NCBI RefSeq assembly: GCF_040954645.1
Contig: NC_092805.1
Coordinates: 74,928,564-74,992,563, forward strand
Origin: Diabrotica undecimpunctata
Lineage: Eukaryota > Arthropoda > Insecta > Coleoptera > Chrysomelidae
Direction: 5' to 3'
DNA: 64,000 nt
This document shows, piece after piece, positions 47,560-58,967 of the stretch. The notes under the pieces were generated by a model that saw only the letters and a list, made by a program, of their open reading frames with translations, had not been told where the DNA came from and ran no database searches. The position numbers were made by a program, and so were the translations under genes. The number at the start of each line of letters is the position of its first letter. Within the stretch, counting starts at the first letter, position 1.

Positions 47560-47850
47560 AATAATTCTTCTCAAAAAATACTCGCTTTATTGTGCTATTT
47601 TATTATCGCCTTTATTGTTTGAATATATCACCATTTTTCCTTATTGCTATTTTATTATTGCTTGCTATTAAGTATTTTCGTTGCGCCATTTCTCTAGGAG
47701 ATCAAACGCTTGAAATACTCGCATTATTGTGCTATTTTATTATTGCATTTATTGTCTAAATATATTCGTTACGATATTTCTCTCTGGAGATCATACGTTA
47801 CAAAATATTTACATTTCTTTTGTGCTTGTTGTCTCCTTCCGTAAGTCAAG
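47560..47850. repeat. Imperfect tandem duplication, about 138-bp period
   Basis: AATACTCGCTTTATTGTGCTATTTTATTAT-like sequence occurs at about 47577 and 47714, followed by related TTTCTCT.GGAGATCA segments (47689 and 47780). It lies just upstream of the polymerase N-terminus. Its role is unknown. Confidence 0.6.
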
Positions 47851-48084
47851 GAGTCACAAGTTATTTTCTGAGTATTCCTTCCGTAAGTTAAGGAATCTCA
47901 GGCAGATTTTTGGTTCTTATATTACTTCTTAATGTCTATTTGTACATACACATATTTCTGATTGATTATTGCCTTGTAGTGCAGAAAACGTACAAGGTGG
48001 AACTTCTACTACGTAGATTAGGCACGTATACGTTTGCACATATATGTATTATTCTCAAACTTACTTTCATTTGCTATATATTAA

Positions 48085-49432
48085 TGTGATATTAAAATTC
48101 TGAGGTGCGCCAAGCAATTAATTAGCTAATTACTTAATTAATTAAACTTATTTAAATGATGCAATTATGATTCTATCACACTATTTAATTTTCTTATCTC
48201 AGGGTTATACTCGTGCTTCAATATCTATGCTTTAGATATGATAGGTAAGGTCCAAAGAATACCGGAATAATGAAAAATAATAATATACAACATTATATAT
48301 TGAAATAAAATTCACACTCAAATATCTTCAATAAAAAATATCTCATATAATGATTATCAAAATTTTGTTCTACGTACGTGAACCTTCAAAAATTAATGGT
48401 ATATACAATATAAATTAAAATTTCAAATTAAAATTGTTGTTCTCAATCTCCTGATCAAAATATTCCTATCTTTTCTAAAGCAATAGTTAAAAAAATGTGT
48501 TTTTAATAAAGAAAAACTGACGAATGGTAAAACTATCTCTCTGATGATGAGTTGTCCAAATCCTTGTTCCTTGTAGCCTACACTATCTATTCTTAGCAGT
48601 CCCCTAGGTAATCAGCAATCTTACAACAAATTATTGCGAGCCTATCGTCTTTAATGATCTCCTTCAAATGCACGTATCGTTCAAATTATGCTAGCCTCTT
48701 CTCCTCTCGATAAACTGAATCTCTCGTTCCGGCCTGAACAGTGACTCTTGAAATATAAGTAGAAAAATATAACTTACAATATTTTACTGGATCAGCTTCC
48801 GTCAGATACACTTACTCCAAGAAAACTCACAAACATTCACTTCTACTGCTTACTACCTCTGGAGAACCACCAGAGAACAACGACTGTTCGCCTTGAACCT
48901 TTGGGAAAACAACTGATTAACTTTTCTTCCTCAAAAATCTAGCTAAACTCTCATTCCTACATACCTATCCCACTTTTTTCAATCTCCTCCAATCAAAGTT
49001 CGTCACACTTATCCCCATCTACCATTTAGATAACAAACAACAATTTTATCTACAATTATAAATTTCCTAAAAACTATTAACATGCTAATCGGTTTCTACA
49101 AATTCTTAAGAACTAACGGAGAATTATATTTTCTAAATATTTCTATTCTATTGTCTTATTCACTGTATATCGACGTACAAGTCTATTTGGAAAACCCGCT
49201 CGCATTGTTCACGATTTCACTAAGCTCACTCACGTCACTCGAATATATTTTACCAAGAAAATAATGTATGCATATCTTTAAATTTTGTTTACTACAGGTA
49301 ATCCAGGGTAATGGACTTTCATTTCTTCGAAATATCTTTTATAGTTTATTAGTTGAAGTATTTGAATTATTATATTTTGTACTTTGAAATATATTAAAAG
49401 CAAACCAATATTATTTTCAATTTTACATAGCT

Positions 49433-49437
<5 letters not shown>
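48085..49437 (-). repeat. Solo LTR related to LTR-2, diverged
   Basis: The minus strand aligns end to end with the LTR-2 repeat. Its end (GGTGCGCC...AATATCAC, mirrored) lies at 48085 and its start (ATGTAAAATTGAAAATAATATTGG) near 49437, with many substitutions. No internal region follows, so it is a solo LTR left by LTR-LTR recombination, or a fragment. Like the full element, its outer end touches a (TA)n tract. Confidence 0.8.

Positions 49438-49494
<57 letters not shown>
49438..49494. repeat. (TA)n microsatellite
   Basis: About 28 TA units, between the solo LTR and the 3' end of the first Penelope-like element. Confidence 0.95.
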
Positions 49495-49497
<3 letters not shown>

Positions 49498-49587
49498 AAC
49501 TAAGGTACACTCGAAGAGTGGTGGGTTTTTCGGTCAAAGTGGAGAAATAAAAGACAAAGAAGGTGGCTACTTCATCTATTTATTGAA

Positions 49588-49621
49588 GACGTTTCGCTTT
49601 CTGCTCAGAAAGCATCATCAG
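49588..49621 (-). ncRNA. Hammerhead-ribozyme motif in PLE-1
   Basis: On the minus strand CTGATGA (49621-49615) is followed by a perfect 8-bp stem II (GCTTTCTG/CAGAAAGC, two-base loop) and then GAAACGTC (49595-49588). TGAA before the core and TTCA after it can form stem I. The ACGT between the core and the cleavage trinucleotide GTC is self-complementary, so stem III is minimal, as in the dimer-acting hammerheads described from Penelope-like elements. All core nucleotides are conserved. Confidence 0.65.
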
Positions 49622-50647
49622 TTCATCTAAAAACAACAATATGAAACCAAACATTCATAGAGAAGTTACAACAAAAGTGTGTTACCTTACAAAGACATGT
49701 AGCAGTCAATGATGTTAAAAATATGAAAAAACTTACGAAACTGGACATTCAGAGTTAACGTTGTATAAAATAATTAATTGAAACTAGGTATAGTTTGCAA
49801 TTTAACAAAATTAGCACAGCAAAAGAACATGTGATAAACATACATGTATAAAAAAGTTATTATAAAAACTGAAGTAAAAAACATTAAGGTTTATTTTAAA
49901 GTGTAAAGAACTAAAAAGATCATACGAATGCACTTCCAACAAATTTATTTAATAAATTAGATTTTAATTTTAACTTTAGGTAACATTATAAGTTATTTAA
50001 GATTAATAGTAATAAGATAAAATGAAGTTACCAGTCTTTAGCTTACTGAGTCTCGCCGATAAATGAATTTACAGGTCTAACACCCACGCAAACAACGTGA
50101 AGAGAAGTGGCCTTGAGGTCAAAATGACATAAACAGCAAGGCAACCTACCAACCTCTATATAATAAGGCGGTATATTCAAAAAATGTGATAAATTTGGTT
50201 GACAGCTTGTCGTTAAAAAACCAAACAATGAAAGGAAAAGGTGGTTAAGATCACCATTTACCCCAACAGTGATTGATCTGTCAACAAAGAACAAAGCATG
50301 TGAAGTCAATCCAAAATATCATATATTATGACGTCACTAGTTAGCCAGCTAACAGGTGAAGATTAATACAACTTCCACAGTCCAAAGGTTCAAACATTTA
50401 GGACCGTAATAAAAAAGATTCTATGAATCAATTTCAGTTTAAATTTTATCAAACAAGTTCATCAAAAAGAACAATTACTTAATTATGTAAAAGTGATATT
50501 GACAAATATTAATAAAATGTAAGTTGATAAATCTTAGTTAAGGAAGGAATAATTTATTTTATTTTATTTTTATTTAAATTTATTACATGAAAATGTAATA
50601 ACAAAACCCCAATGTGGGACAAAATTTAAGTAAACAACATATCAAGC

Positions 50648-51470
50648 CTAATTCTGTAAAATTAATGCATGATAAATTTGACTCAAATTACTAATGTCGA
50701 TTCTCTTATTAAGGGTATTAGGATGTTTTAATATTGAACACATTTCTAAAAACTGTCTTTTAACGAGATTGCGTTCAGTGCCAAGAATTTTAACTTCATT
50801 AAAGTTTACTTCGTGCTTAGTGTTGATAGCATGTTGGGCAAGAGCACAAGTATGCTTAGATAAATTAATATCACTGCGGTGTGTCGTAAGACGCCCTCTC
50901 AGTGATCTCCCTGTCTGACCGATGTAACATGAGTCACACTCAGCACAAGGTATATGATATATTACATTAACTTGTTCCAGAAGGGACAGAGGTGTTTTAG
51001 TTTTAGAAAACAAATTCCTGACAGTCTTAGCATTCTTAATAGCAATTTTAACCGGTACGTTGTTATGTTTGTACAGTTTAACGAGTTTCTCAGTAACTTG
51101 AGGAAAATAAGGTAAAGATGAGTAATGGGTAGTTGGATTCCCAAGTACAGTATTAGGCAGAACAGTGTTATTAATTGAATTATTTGATATTATTCTGAGT
51201 TGGTCACCATTGGGTATGTCATTTAAAGAAGAACCATAACTTTGAGCATAAAGGTATTTATTAATAAGGGAGGATGGATAGGAATTCTCAATCAGAATAT
51301 TTTTAAGTAATTGAAAGGATTCCCTTCGATTAATCGGATGTATCAGTCTATTTAGCCTGCAGCTTAAAGCTTTAATAAGGTTTAATTTATATTTAAAGGG
51401 ATGACAAGAGTGGTAGTTGAGAAACCTATTAGAGGCCATTGGTTTCCTGTACTAACTTGTAGTAAGGGTG
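50648..51470 (-). pseudogene. PLE-1 C-terminal part with GIY-YIG endonuclease
   Basis: The frame from 51439 holds the post-RT linker and the GIY-YIG domain: IYHIPC with CYIGQTGRSLRGRL (about 50960-50900), a GRLTTHRSDI helix, and LAQHAINTKHEVNF. The GIY-YIG nuclease nicks target DNA during insertion. Upstream, the same frame carries a TAG where the YRKPM block begins, and the frame relative to RT shifts at a CTAATCCTC triplication (about 51480-51505). The domain itself reads intact, with no stop inside. Confidence 0.85.
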
Positions 51471-51482
51471 TTATCTCCCATT

Positions 51483-52140
51483 CTAATCCTCTAATCCTCT
51501 AATCTTCTTGTCCTCAAGTTCAACAGTGAACTGTAAATGAGGATCAAACTCATTGAATAAAGACAAGGTGGCCTGAATCTTGTCTGGAGGTAAGGCTAGT
51601 AATAAGTCATCAACATACCGTTTAATAAAAGGGATTTGGAAATCTAAACGACCAAGCCGGTCAGATACTAAATCATCCAGTACATAGTTAACCAGGATGG
51701 GAGAGATTGAGGAACCCATAGGTGTCCCAAAAATTTGAAGGTAATATTTGTCGTTAAAGACCAAAAAATTAGTGTCAAATATTAATTGTAAAAGTTCTGC
51801 AAATACATCCTAGGATACAGGACAGTTAGGTTAGATGGAGTTCCAGTGATTTCTTAAGGAGGTAATAACGCTAGAAAGAGGTAAATTAGTGAAAAGAGAT
51901 ACCACATCAAAACTCACTAAAATGTAGCCTGGTGGAAGTTCAAAATTATTAATAAATTCACTAAAATGAAAAGAATCAACAATATTAAAGTTGTTATTAT
52001 AATTATAAGATTTAGATAAGATGTCAGTTAAAAATTTAGCAATATTAGTATTAGGTGAATTAATAGAGGAAACAATTGGCCTCATGCTCAATGTAGGCTT
52101 GAGTGTTTTAGGGAAACAATAAAATCTGGGACCATATCCA
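51483..52140 (-). pseudogene. PLE-1 reverse transcriptase, N-terminally truncated
   Basis: 52140-51831 gives [20 protein letters not shown] and a [14 protein letters not shown] block with the first catalytic Asp. The frame then has two stops (near 51829 and 51805) but continues without a shift to FGTPMGSSISPI and the catalytic YVDD (about 51620-51604). The residues before RPIVS are missing because the element ends at the (TA)n tract. Penelope RTs lack the LINE-type endonuclease, and this order matches that family. Confidence 0.85.
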
Positions 52141-52143
52141 TCA

Positions 52144-52294
<151 letters not shown>

Positions 52295-52338
52295 ATTACT
52301 GAGTTCTCGGGAAGAACCGCGTTGAGAATTTAAAACTC

Positions 52339-52373
52339 GACGTTTCGGCACCCATTTTGGAGCCATTATCAAG
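52339..52373 (-). ncRNA. Degenerate hammerhead-like motif in PLE-2
   Basis: The minus strand reads CTTGATAAT (expected CTGATGA), then a GGCTCC/GGGTGCC imperfect stem II with AAAAT loop, then GAAACGTC. The 3' half of the core is intact, but the CTGATGA box is mutated, so this copy should not self-cleave. Position and layout match PLE-1. Confidence 0.4.
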
Positions 52374-53180
52374 AGTGATACGGTTCGGTTCGAGTTCGGG
52401 GTCTCAATCTGCCTACTCCCCTCACTCGAGACGTACCAGTATCGTGTTCTATATTGCAAGAACTGTCTCTCGGCACTGAGGTCTCAATCTGCCTACTCCT
52501 CAGTGTCGAGTGACAACCGGTCTTACCCTGTGTGGCTGCTTTTATACTCGCTGTATGCGCGGGAACGGTGTGCGCTGACGTGGTCTGAACTGACGTGGCC
52601 TGAGCGGTGTGGGCGGGAGGTCGCTGAAGCAGGGGTCGCCATGTTGCCGGCAATCGTTTCGCGTCATCGCGCGTGTTCAAGCTGTTAGGCCGTTTTTCGA
52701 TTTCGATAGCTTCACGAATGATTCTCGCTTTTAATGAGCGGATGGAAGCGATGGTTTTTGCTTTTTCGAAATCTATTTTGTGGCCTGTCTGAATATGATG
52801 TTGGGCTAGGGCTGAAGTGGTATCGGAATGTTTGACTGATAGAGAATGTTCGTAAATACGAATATGGATTCGTCGGTTTGTCTGTCCTACGTATGTACGT
52901 GGGCAACTGGAACAAGGTATCTCGTAGACACCATGGTCTTCATTGGGGATTTGGTCTTTTACGGATCTGACGAGATTGGACAATTTGGAGTGAGTGGTGA
53001 AGATGGTTTTGATATTAAGAGGGATAAGAGTTCTACTGATCTTGTCAGTGACACCTTTAATGAAAGGTAGAAAGATATTGGGTTGATCCGGCGGCAAGGT
53101 TTCTTTTTTGGATGGAATGGGGTTTAGAAGTTTTTGAATGCTTCTATTGATTTGGGTTTTGTGGTAGCCGTTTTGTAGGA
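52369..53180 (-). pseudogene. PLE-2 GIY-YIG endonuclease domain and tail
   Basis: The frame is open from about 53165 (the listed first codon at 53097 is TTG, not ATG). The GIY-YIG signature is VYEIPCSSC then TYVGQTNRRIHIRIYEH (about 52935-52850), followed by LAQHHIQTGHKIDF. The domain is complete. After LNTRDDAKRLP the frame runs into Thr/Ala/His-rich sequence that looks like translated 3' UTR. It is separated from RT by a one-base frame break near 53180. Confidence 0.88.
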
Positions 53181-53184
53181 GTGT

Positions 53185-54250
53185 TTATCTTATTGAATTG
53201 ATTTCGGATGACCTGTGATTGTTGTCGCTAAGTCTTATGGAACGGGAAATAAGAGTGTTGATGACTGAATTAAGTTGGGCGGGGTCATGATGTGACTGGG
53301 CATTGAGATAGCGGTTTGTATGAGTGGGTTTCCGGTACACGGAATAGGAAAAACTGTGAGGTGGATTTTTCCGAATAAGAACATCAAGGAATGGCAAAGA
53401 CGCTTCAGACTCAACTTCCATCGTGAATTGAATGCTGAGATGTATTCCATTCAGGTGGGAGAGGAAGAGATCTAATGTGTCTTTACCATGGGGCCAAATG
53501 ACAAAGGTGTCATCAACGTACCGTAACCAGCAGGTGGGTTTCAGATTTGACGAGGACAAGGCTACTGTTTCGAAATGTTCCATGTAGATATCTGCTATTA
53601 CGGGAGAGAGGGGCGATCCCATTGGGGCACCTTTGATTTGACGATAGAAATGATTTTGGAACGTGAAATATGTATTAGACATGCAGTGTTTTATAAGAGA
53701 TAATGTGTCTTGGGGAATTTGATGTTTAGAGTCCAAGATGGAAATGGTTTTATCGATGGAAATGTTGGTGAATAAAGAAACAATGTCAAAACTGACTAGT
53801 ATGTCTGAGGGTGAAATAGAAAAGTTTTTCAGAAGATCAATGAAATGAAAAGAGTTTTTGACAAAGGACGAGGCGTTTTCGGCTAATGGTTGTAAGGATG
53901 AAGCGAGATGTTTTGCCAATTTCTGAGTGGGACAGTTGTATGCACTGACGATGGGTCTTAGGGGAACATTGGGCTTATCGATTTTTGGAAGGCCGTATAT
54001 CTTTGGAATTCGGGATGATTTTTCTCTGGGTATAAGAGATTTTTTGAGGTCTGGAGGTAGAGTAGACTTATTTATAATGGATTTGGTCGTTTTTTTCTAG
54101 ATATGTGGTTGGATTATTTGGGACATGTTTGTATTCTGTGAAATTCAGAAGTTCGGACATTTTGTCGAAATAGTTAGAAGAGTTGAGAATGACGGTGGCA
54201 TTACCTTTGTCGGCAGGAAGGATGATGATGTCAGGGTTGTTGTAAAGCTG
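53185..54250 (-). pseudogene. PLE-2 reverse transcriptase
   Basis: It starts with IIILPADKGNATVIL (54232-54188), the conserved opening of Penelope RT, which is carried in the frame shared with BEL pol. A poly-T tract near 54095-54101 shifts the frame; after it the IYGLPKI and RPIVSAYN blocks follow. Then ILVSFDIVSLFTN (first catalytic Asp), GAPMGSPLSPV and the catalytic YVDD (about 53522-53510). The frame stops at 53185 after the thumb. Apart from the shift, all RT motifs are present. Confidence 0.9.
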
Positions 54251-56470
54251 TTTCTTCTCCAGCTTATTTATTTCTTGTTTGAAGTAGGCGTGCTGTGTGT
54301 GCTTTATCACCTTTAATAGCGTTTCCTCTAATTCTCGGACTGTAAGCTGACTTTGTCCATTGTCTTTCTTTTTTCTGCATTTGTCTGCAAATCTCCTACA
54401 ATATGAAAGTACTCTTCTCATTCTTTCTAAATTTGAGAATCTCTCGCATATGTCCTCCTTTATCGTTGTCGTGTGCACCGTTATTTTCGTTTTGACTTCC
54501 TCCTCATTTGTCTCTGGTATTTCTTCTGATTCCTGCGTTAAAGTTTTGTTACTAGTCAGCCAAGTTGGTCCCTTCCACCATTGCTCTGCTTCTAATAATT
54601 CTGATGCGGTACTTCCACGTGAGAGGATGTCCGCTGGATTTTCCTTTGTATCTACCTTATGCCAATTTTTCGGTCCTATAACGCCTCTTATTTCCTCTAC
54701 TCTGTTGGCGACGAACATTTTCCACCTTTTTGATGATCCCCTTATCCAAGCCAGGGTTATCGTTGAGTCCGACCATGCATATACCTCAATGTTTTCCCTG
54801 TTCAATGCTTGTAGGGTTTTCTTCATTAAATTTGCTAGTAGTACCGCGGCACACAGCTCGAGCCTCGGTAACGTCGTTTTCCCTTTCAATGGTGCGACTT
54901 TCGATTTTGCTATCATTAGATTCGTTTTAATTTCTGGGCCTAATACCCTTGAGTAGATTACCGCTCCATATCCTTTCATAGACGCATCTGCAAATCCATG
55001 TTGTTCTACTTTGTTTATCTTGCTTAAGTTGTTCCACCTGGGCAATGTTATTTTCTCCAGATTTACTAATTGCGCCTGGTATGCATTCCACCTGCTTTGT
55101 TGGTTGCTAGTTAATTCTTTATCCCAACTGGTCTTTTGCTCCCATAATTCCTGTATGAACATTTTCGCCTGAATTACTACAGGTGCTATCCATCCCAGTG
55201 GGTCGTATAGTTTTGCTACTTCTGACAGTACGTGTCTTTTCGTTATTTTCTTTGCCGTCGTTATCCCTATTTTGAATGTGATTATATCCTCTTTAGGTGA
55301 CCAGTGTATTCCTAACGTTTTCCGTACTTCTTCTTGTTTGAATGCCTTGGAGTCTACGTTCCTCATATCCTCCGGTACGTTCTCCATTATTTTTTCTTCG
55401 TTGCTCAACCATTTTCTAAGAATGAAACCTCCTTTTCTGAACAGTTGTATTAATTCCTTTTGGGCTGTTTCTGCTTCCTGTACTGTCTCAGCTCCTCCTA
55501 GTATATCGTCTACATACATGTTTTCTTTTACAATTTTCGATGCCAACGGGAACCTCGCTCCTTCGTCTTCTTGTAATTGTTGTATTGTTCTGAACGCTAA
55601 AAAGGGTGCTGCGGCCGTGCCGTATGTCACCGTCGTTAAGTTATACTCTTGTATGTGGTCCTTTGTGTCCTTTCTCCACAAAATTTTTTGATATTTTTGG
55701 TCTTCTTCTGCCATTCTGATTTGTCTAAACATTTTTTCCAGATCCGCTGAGTATGCTATCTTATTGGATCTCCATCGTAATAGTATATTTGTCAAATCTT
55801 GTTGTAATTTAGGCCCTGTGTGCATAATATCATTCAGGCTTACTGCCGATGAGCTTTTGCTTGATGCATCAAACACAGCTCTTATTTTCGTTGTAGTACT
55901 GTCCTCTTTTCTCACTGGATGATGAGGTAAGTAGTACCCATCTCCCTGGTTTTCTGCTATTACCATATGACCTTGGTTTTCATAATCTTCCATGAATTGT
56001 CTGTAATTCGCTTCTAACTGTTTGTCTTTTGCAAACTTCCTTTCTAGTTGCATCAATCTGGCGAATGTTTGCTGTTTAGATTCTCCTAACTTTGCGACGT
56101 CTTCCCTAAACGGAATTTTTACTTTGTATCTCCCTTCTTCATTCCTTTTTACAGTCTGTCGATGCAGTTCTTCACATTCTTGTTCTTCCACTGAGAAACT
56201 TGTGTCCTGATTTACTTCTTCTAATTCCCAGAAGTTCTTTATTTGTACGTCCATTTCTTGTCTTGATATCATACAGCATACTTCTGCTTTTATATTCTCC
56301 CTTTCTCGTGCTATTCCCGAAACTATCCATCCTAGTTTGGTGTTTTGACTCAGGAGTCCATTACTTATTCTGTGCATCCCTTCTGTCAATATGTAACTGT
56401 ATTCTTTTACTCCTAGTAGTAAGTCTATCTTCCCTACCTTGTAATATCTTTGGATCTGCCAGTATTGCAT
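54251..56470 (-). pseudogene. pol: BEL/Pao pol: RT and RNase H, truncated
   Basis: The protease-RT connection (KIDLLLGVKEYSYIL) begins near 56430. RT has the FDASSKSSSAVSLND block, the catalytic YVDDILGG (about 55520-55497) and LYDPLGWIAPV. RNase H includes AWSDSTITLAWI and NPADILSRG. The listed 800-residue frame runs past the BEL part at about residue 740 into 60 residues of Penelope RT, with no stop at the join. Upstream, gag-protease is in a different frame, with a one-base break at about 56430. The BEL integrase is absent. Confidence 0.9.
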
Positions 56471-58427
56471 TTTTCTCGTTATAGTCCGGTAGAATTATAT
56501 CCTGTTCCGGTAAATTCCTTGTTATCTTCGGTAGTACTAGTGCTTCTATTTCCATCTCGAAGTCACTTTCGTAATGAGTTTCGATTATAAGTTTCATACT
56601 CCAGTTGGCTGTTTTTTCTCCTGACGAGCCTATCCCGGATATGATCGCCTGTATGGGCTTCCTTGTTGTTCCTAGCGTCGTCGCAGCTTGTTCCGTTATA
56701 AATGCGCATTGTGACCCTTGGTCGATTAGTGCTCTCATTATGTGTGAATCTTCTTTCGCATCTCTTATGTGTACCACAGCTGTCGCTAGTAATGCTTTAC
56801 CTTCCTTATGGCTTGCACAGTTTACTGAATTCTGCCCCCTTTGTTGGTCGTTGCTATTCCTAGGCCCATTGGTATCTTGTGTATTTTCTCGCCTTCCGTT
56901 ATTTTCTTCTCTGGCGTTGTATGGATTATTATTTCCTCCTCTGTACCTATCAGCTTGGTACCCGTTTCTTCTATTGTTTGAATCTCTTCCATTTCTTTCT
57001 TGTGTTTGTTCTCCTTTCGTTCCATTGGAGTTTCTTTTGTTGCTTGTGTTTCCTTTTTCATAATGCAACATATGGTGGTGGTCTCCGCCACAGTGTCTGC
57101 ACCTATATTGTGAATAACATTGTTTTTCTTTTTTATGTGCTAGGCAGTTTGTACACAATCCTTTTTCTTTTATCATCCTGTTCCGGTCTCTTACATTGAG
57201 TTCCTGAAATTCTCTGCAGTTTGGTATTCCGTGATCTCCGTTGCATATCACGCAATGTGTTCTTGGTTTCCTAAGAGATCCTCCTTGCTTCTCTTGTCTT
57301 TTTTCTGACTCCAGCAGTTCCAGTGTCTGAAATCTTCGCTGTAAGAATGTTTGTGTCGATTTGTACGTCGGTATCTCTCTACTGTCTCCAATGTGGTTTT
57401 CGTACAGCCTCCTAGTTTCATTGTCCCATTTCGTTATGATAATTCGGGCTATCAATGGGCTCCACGCTTCCGTGTCTGTTCCTAACCCTCCTATGGCTTC
57501 CAGACTTTCGTGGAAGGTGTCATGTAGTGATTTCAATGCTCTAGCAGAAGATTCCTTTACTTCCTGCGCTAGTAGCATCCTGTCTATTAATTTAAACAAT
57601 ATCATCCTTGGGTTCTCATACCTATCTTTTAGCATGTTCCAGGCCACTTCGTAGTTGGCCTTGGATATGTTTAAGTGTTGTATCATTCTGTTGGCTTCCC
57701 CTCTTACTTGAGTTTTTAGGTACTGCATTTTTTCTGCGTTTGATAACTGGTCGTTTTCATGTATTACTTTAGTAAACAGATCGTGGAAAGTTCTCCACGT
57801 TTCATATCTGCCTTTATACACAGGGATTTTTACCTGCGGCAATGTCACACCGTCCCTCCTCTGTGTGCTTTCTGGCCGTTGCATTCCTGGCCTTATTTTC
57901 TTTAAAACTTCCCTGACTTTCCCCTTTAGATGATTTATTCTCTCTAATTCTCCATTATCTGTAGCGTCTAGTTCCTTATTTACTGCTGCTTTAATCATTA
58001 GTATATTCACCTTTTCCATGTATTCTCTTAACTCTGACTGCAATTCTTCATCCTCCTGCAAGTCTTGTTCATTTTCTGGCCGTAATAATTGCTCGATTCT
58101 TTGTTTTCTTATCTGTATCTCCTTTACTTTCGGTGCTTTTCCCCTTTTCAGCACCCTTCCATATTCTTCCAACAGGGTTTTCCCCTCAATGTATATCTTA
58201 AATACCTGATCATAGTATTTTGTTTCAAAATATTTTTCTTTCGTTATACCCCCTTCTAGCAGCTTTTCGTGGTTATTTAAAAATTTTGCCCAATATTTTT
58301 CTAATTTTTCCTGTCTATCCCGGATGTATTGTTGATTTTTCCGAGATTGGGAATCCTTTTTTGTATTTGAAACGAGTTTCGTTATTTCTGTTCCTAATTC
58401 CGCTTGCTTAACGTATATGCTTTCCAT
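56361..58427 (-). CDS. gag: BEL/Pao Gag plus protease, 688 codons
   Basis: The ATG at 58427 starts MESIYVKQAELG. The N-terminal 170 residues are helical and charged. Then comes a BEL-type capsid (LPQVKIPVYKGRYETWRTFHD, DUF1759-like). Two zinc knuckles follow, HCVICNGDHGIPNC and CRHCGGDHHHMLH. An Asn/Arg-rich linker of about 90 residues leads to the aspartic protease with ALIDQGSQCAFI. BEL/Pao elements normally have gag and pol in one frame, so the break at about 56430 is a mutation; the last 25 or so listed residues are out-of-frame pol. This is otherwise an intact frame. Confidence 0.9.
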   Translation of the reverse strand: MESIYVKQAELGTEITKLVSNTKKDSQSRKNQQYIRDRQEKLEKYWAKFLNNHEKLLEGGITKEKYFETKYYDQVFKIYIEGKTLLEEYGRVLKRGKAPKVKEIQIRKQRIEQLLRPENEQDLQEDEELQSELREYMEKVNILMIKAAVNKELDATDNGELERINHLKGKVREVLKKIRPGMQRPESTQRRDGVTLPQVKIPVYKGRYETWRTFHDLFTKVIHENDQLSNAEKMQYLKTQVRGEANRMIQHLNISKANYEVAWNMLKDRYENPRMILFKLIDRMLLAQEVKESSARALKSLHDTFHESLEAIGGLGTDTEAWSPLIARIIITKWDNETRRLYENHIGDSREIPTYKSTQTFLQRRFQTLELLESEKRQEKQGGSLRKPRTHCVICNGDHGIPNCREFQELNVRDRNRMIKEKGLCTNCLAHKKEKQCYSQYRCRHCGGDHHHMLHYEKGNTSNKRNSNGTKGEQTQERNGRDSNNRRNGYQADRYRGGNNNPYNAREENNGRRENTQDTNGPRNSNDQQRGQNSVNCASHKEGKALLATAVVHIRDAKEDSHIMRALIDQGSQCAFITEQAATTLGTTRKPIQAIISGIGSSGEKTANWSMKLIIETHYESDFEMEIEALVLPKITRNLPEQDIILPDYNEKNAILADPKILQGREDRLTTRSKRIQLHIDRRDAQNK

Positions 58428-58429
58428 GA

Positions 58430-58967
58430 TTATTCTTATAAATTTTTACATTCAGCGGTAAATATATTAGACAATACGAAATGTACGTTATTTATTAAAT
58501 AAGTATACCTGTACTATAACACTTTCTTTTCTATCGGAATGTGCAATTTAGCGAAATATGAGTTTGACCTTGCCTGCTGTGCTATTCTTTGTACTGAGGT
58601 AGGTCAAGATGTAATCCACACACTCTTATAATGATATATATACATATATATATATTGTTATCAAAATAAATGAAATTATTTGCTACGTAATTATTTTAAT
58701 TTTTCGAAATAAAGTATTTAATTGTAATTAAAAGCAAGATATATGTATGAACGTTTCTTTTTTCAAATTGTCATACAAAATTACTGTTTAGTAAGTTATA
58801 GTTGTGAATGACGTTTATTTTACAAAAAAAAACTTGTTAAATTGTAAGATTGTAAAAGTTGGAAGATTTTGTAATTATTCAAAAACTTACGGTTTTTTGT
58901 GTTCTTAGACGTTGAGGATCCCTCGCTTCTGGTGGGTTCTGCAATCGGTCCTGTCCTTTGGCTGCTC
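58430..58967. other. Non-coding leader region of the BEL element or older DNA
   Basis: AT-rich and without genes. On the minus strand, CC/GTAAGT at about 58892-58885 is a good splice-donor consensus. No primer-binding site was recognised upstream of gag. Confidence 0.35.

Larger units (their letters stand above)
54251..58427 (-). mobile_element. BEL/Pao retrotransposon, 3' part lost to PLE-2
   Basis: Gag-protease (58427-56361) and RT-RNase H (56470-54251) of a BEL/Pao element on the minus strand. Integrase and the 3' LTR are missing; the sequence changes to PLE-2 at about 54250-54300. The 5' side has a possible LTR or leader in 58430-59700, but without a second LTR it cannot be verified. Confidence 0.9.

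Noticed and set aside
48541..48547. CTGATGA in the solo LTR
   Set aside because: No stem II and no GAAA follow; the same site in LTR-2 also lacks them.
50043..50309. 88-codon minus-strand frame downstream of PLE-1 GIY-YIG
   Set aside because: It lies in the 3' non-coding part of the Penelope element; no domain recognised.
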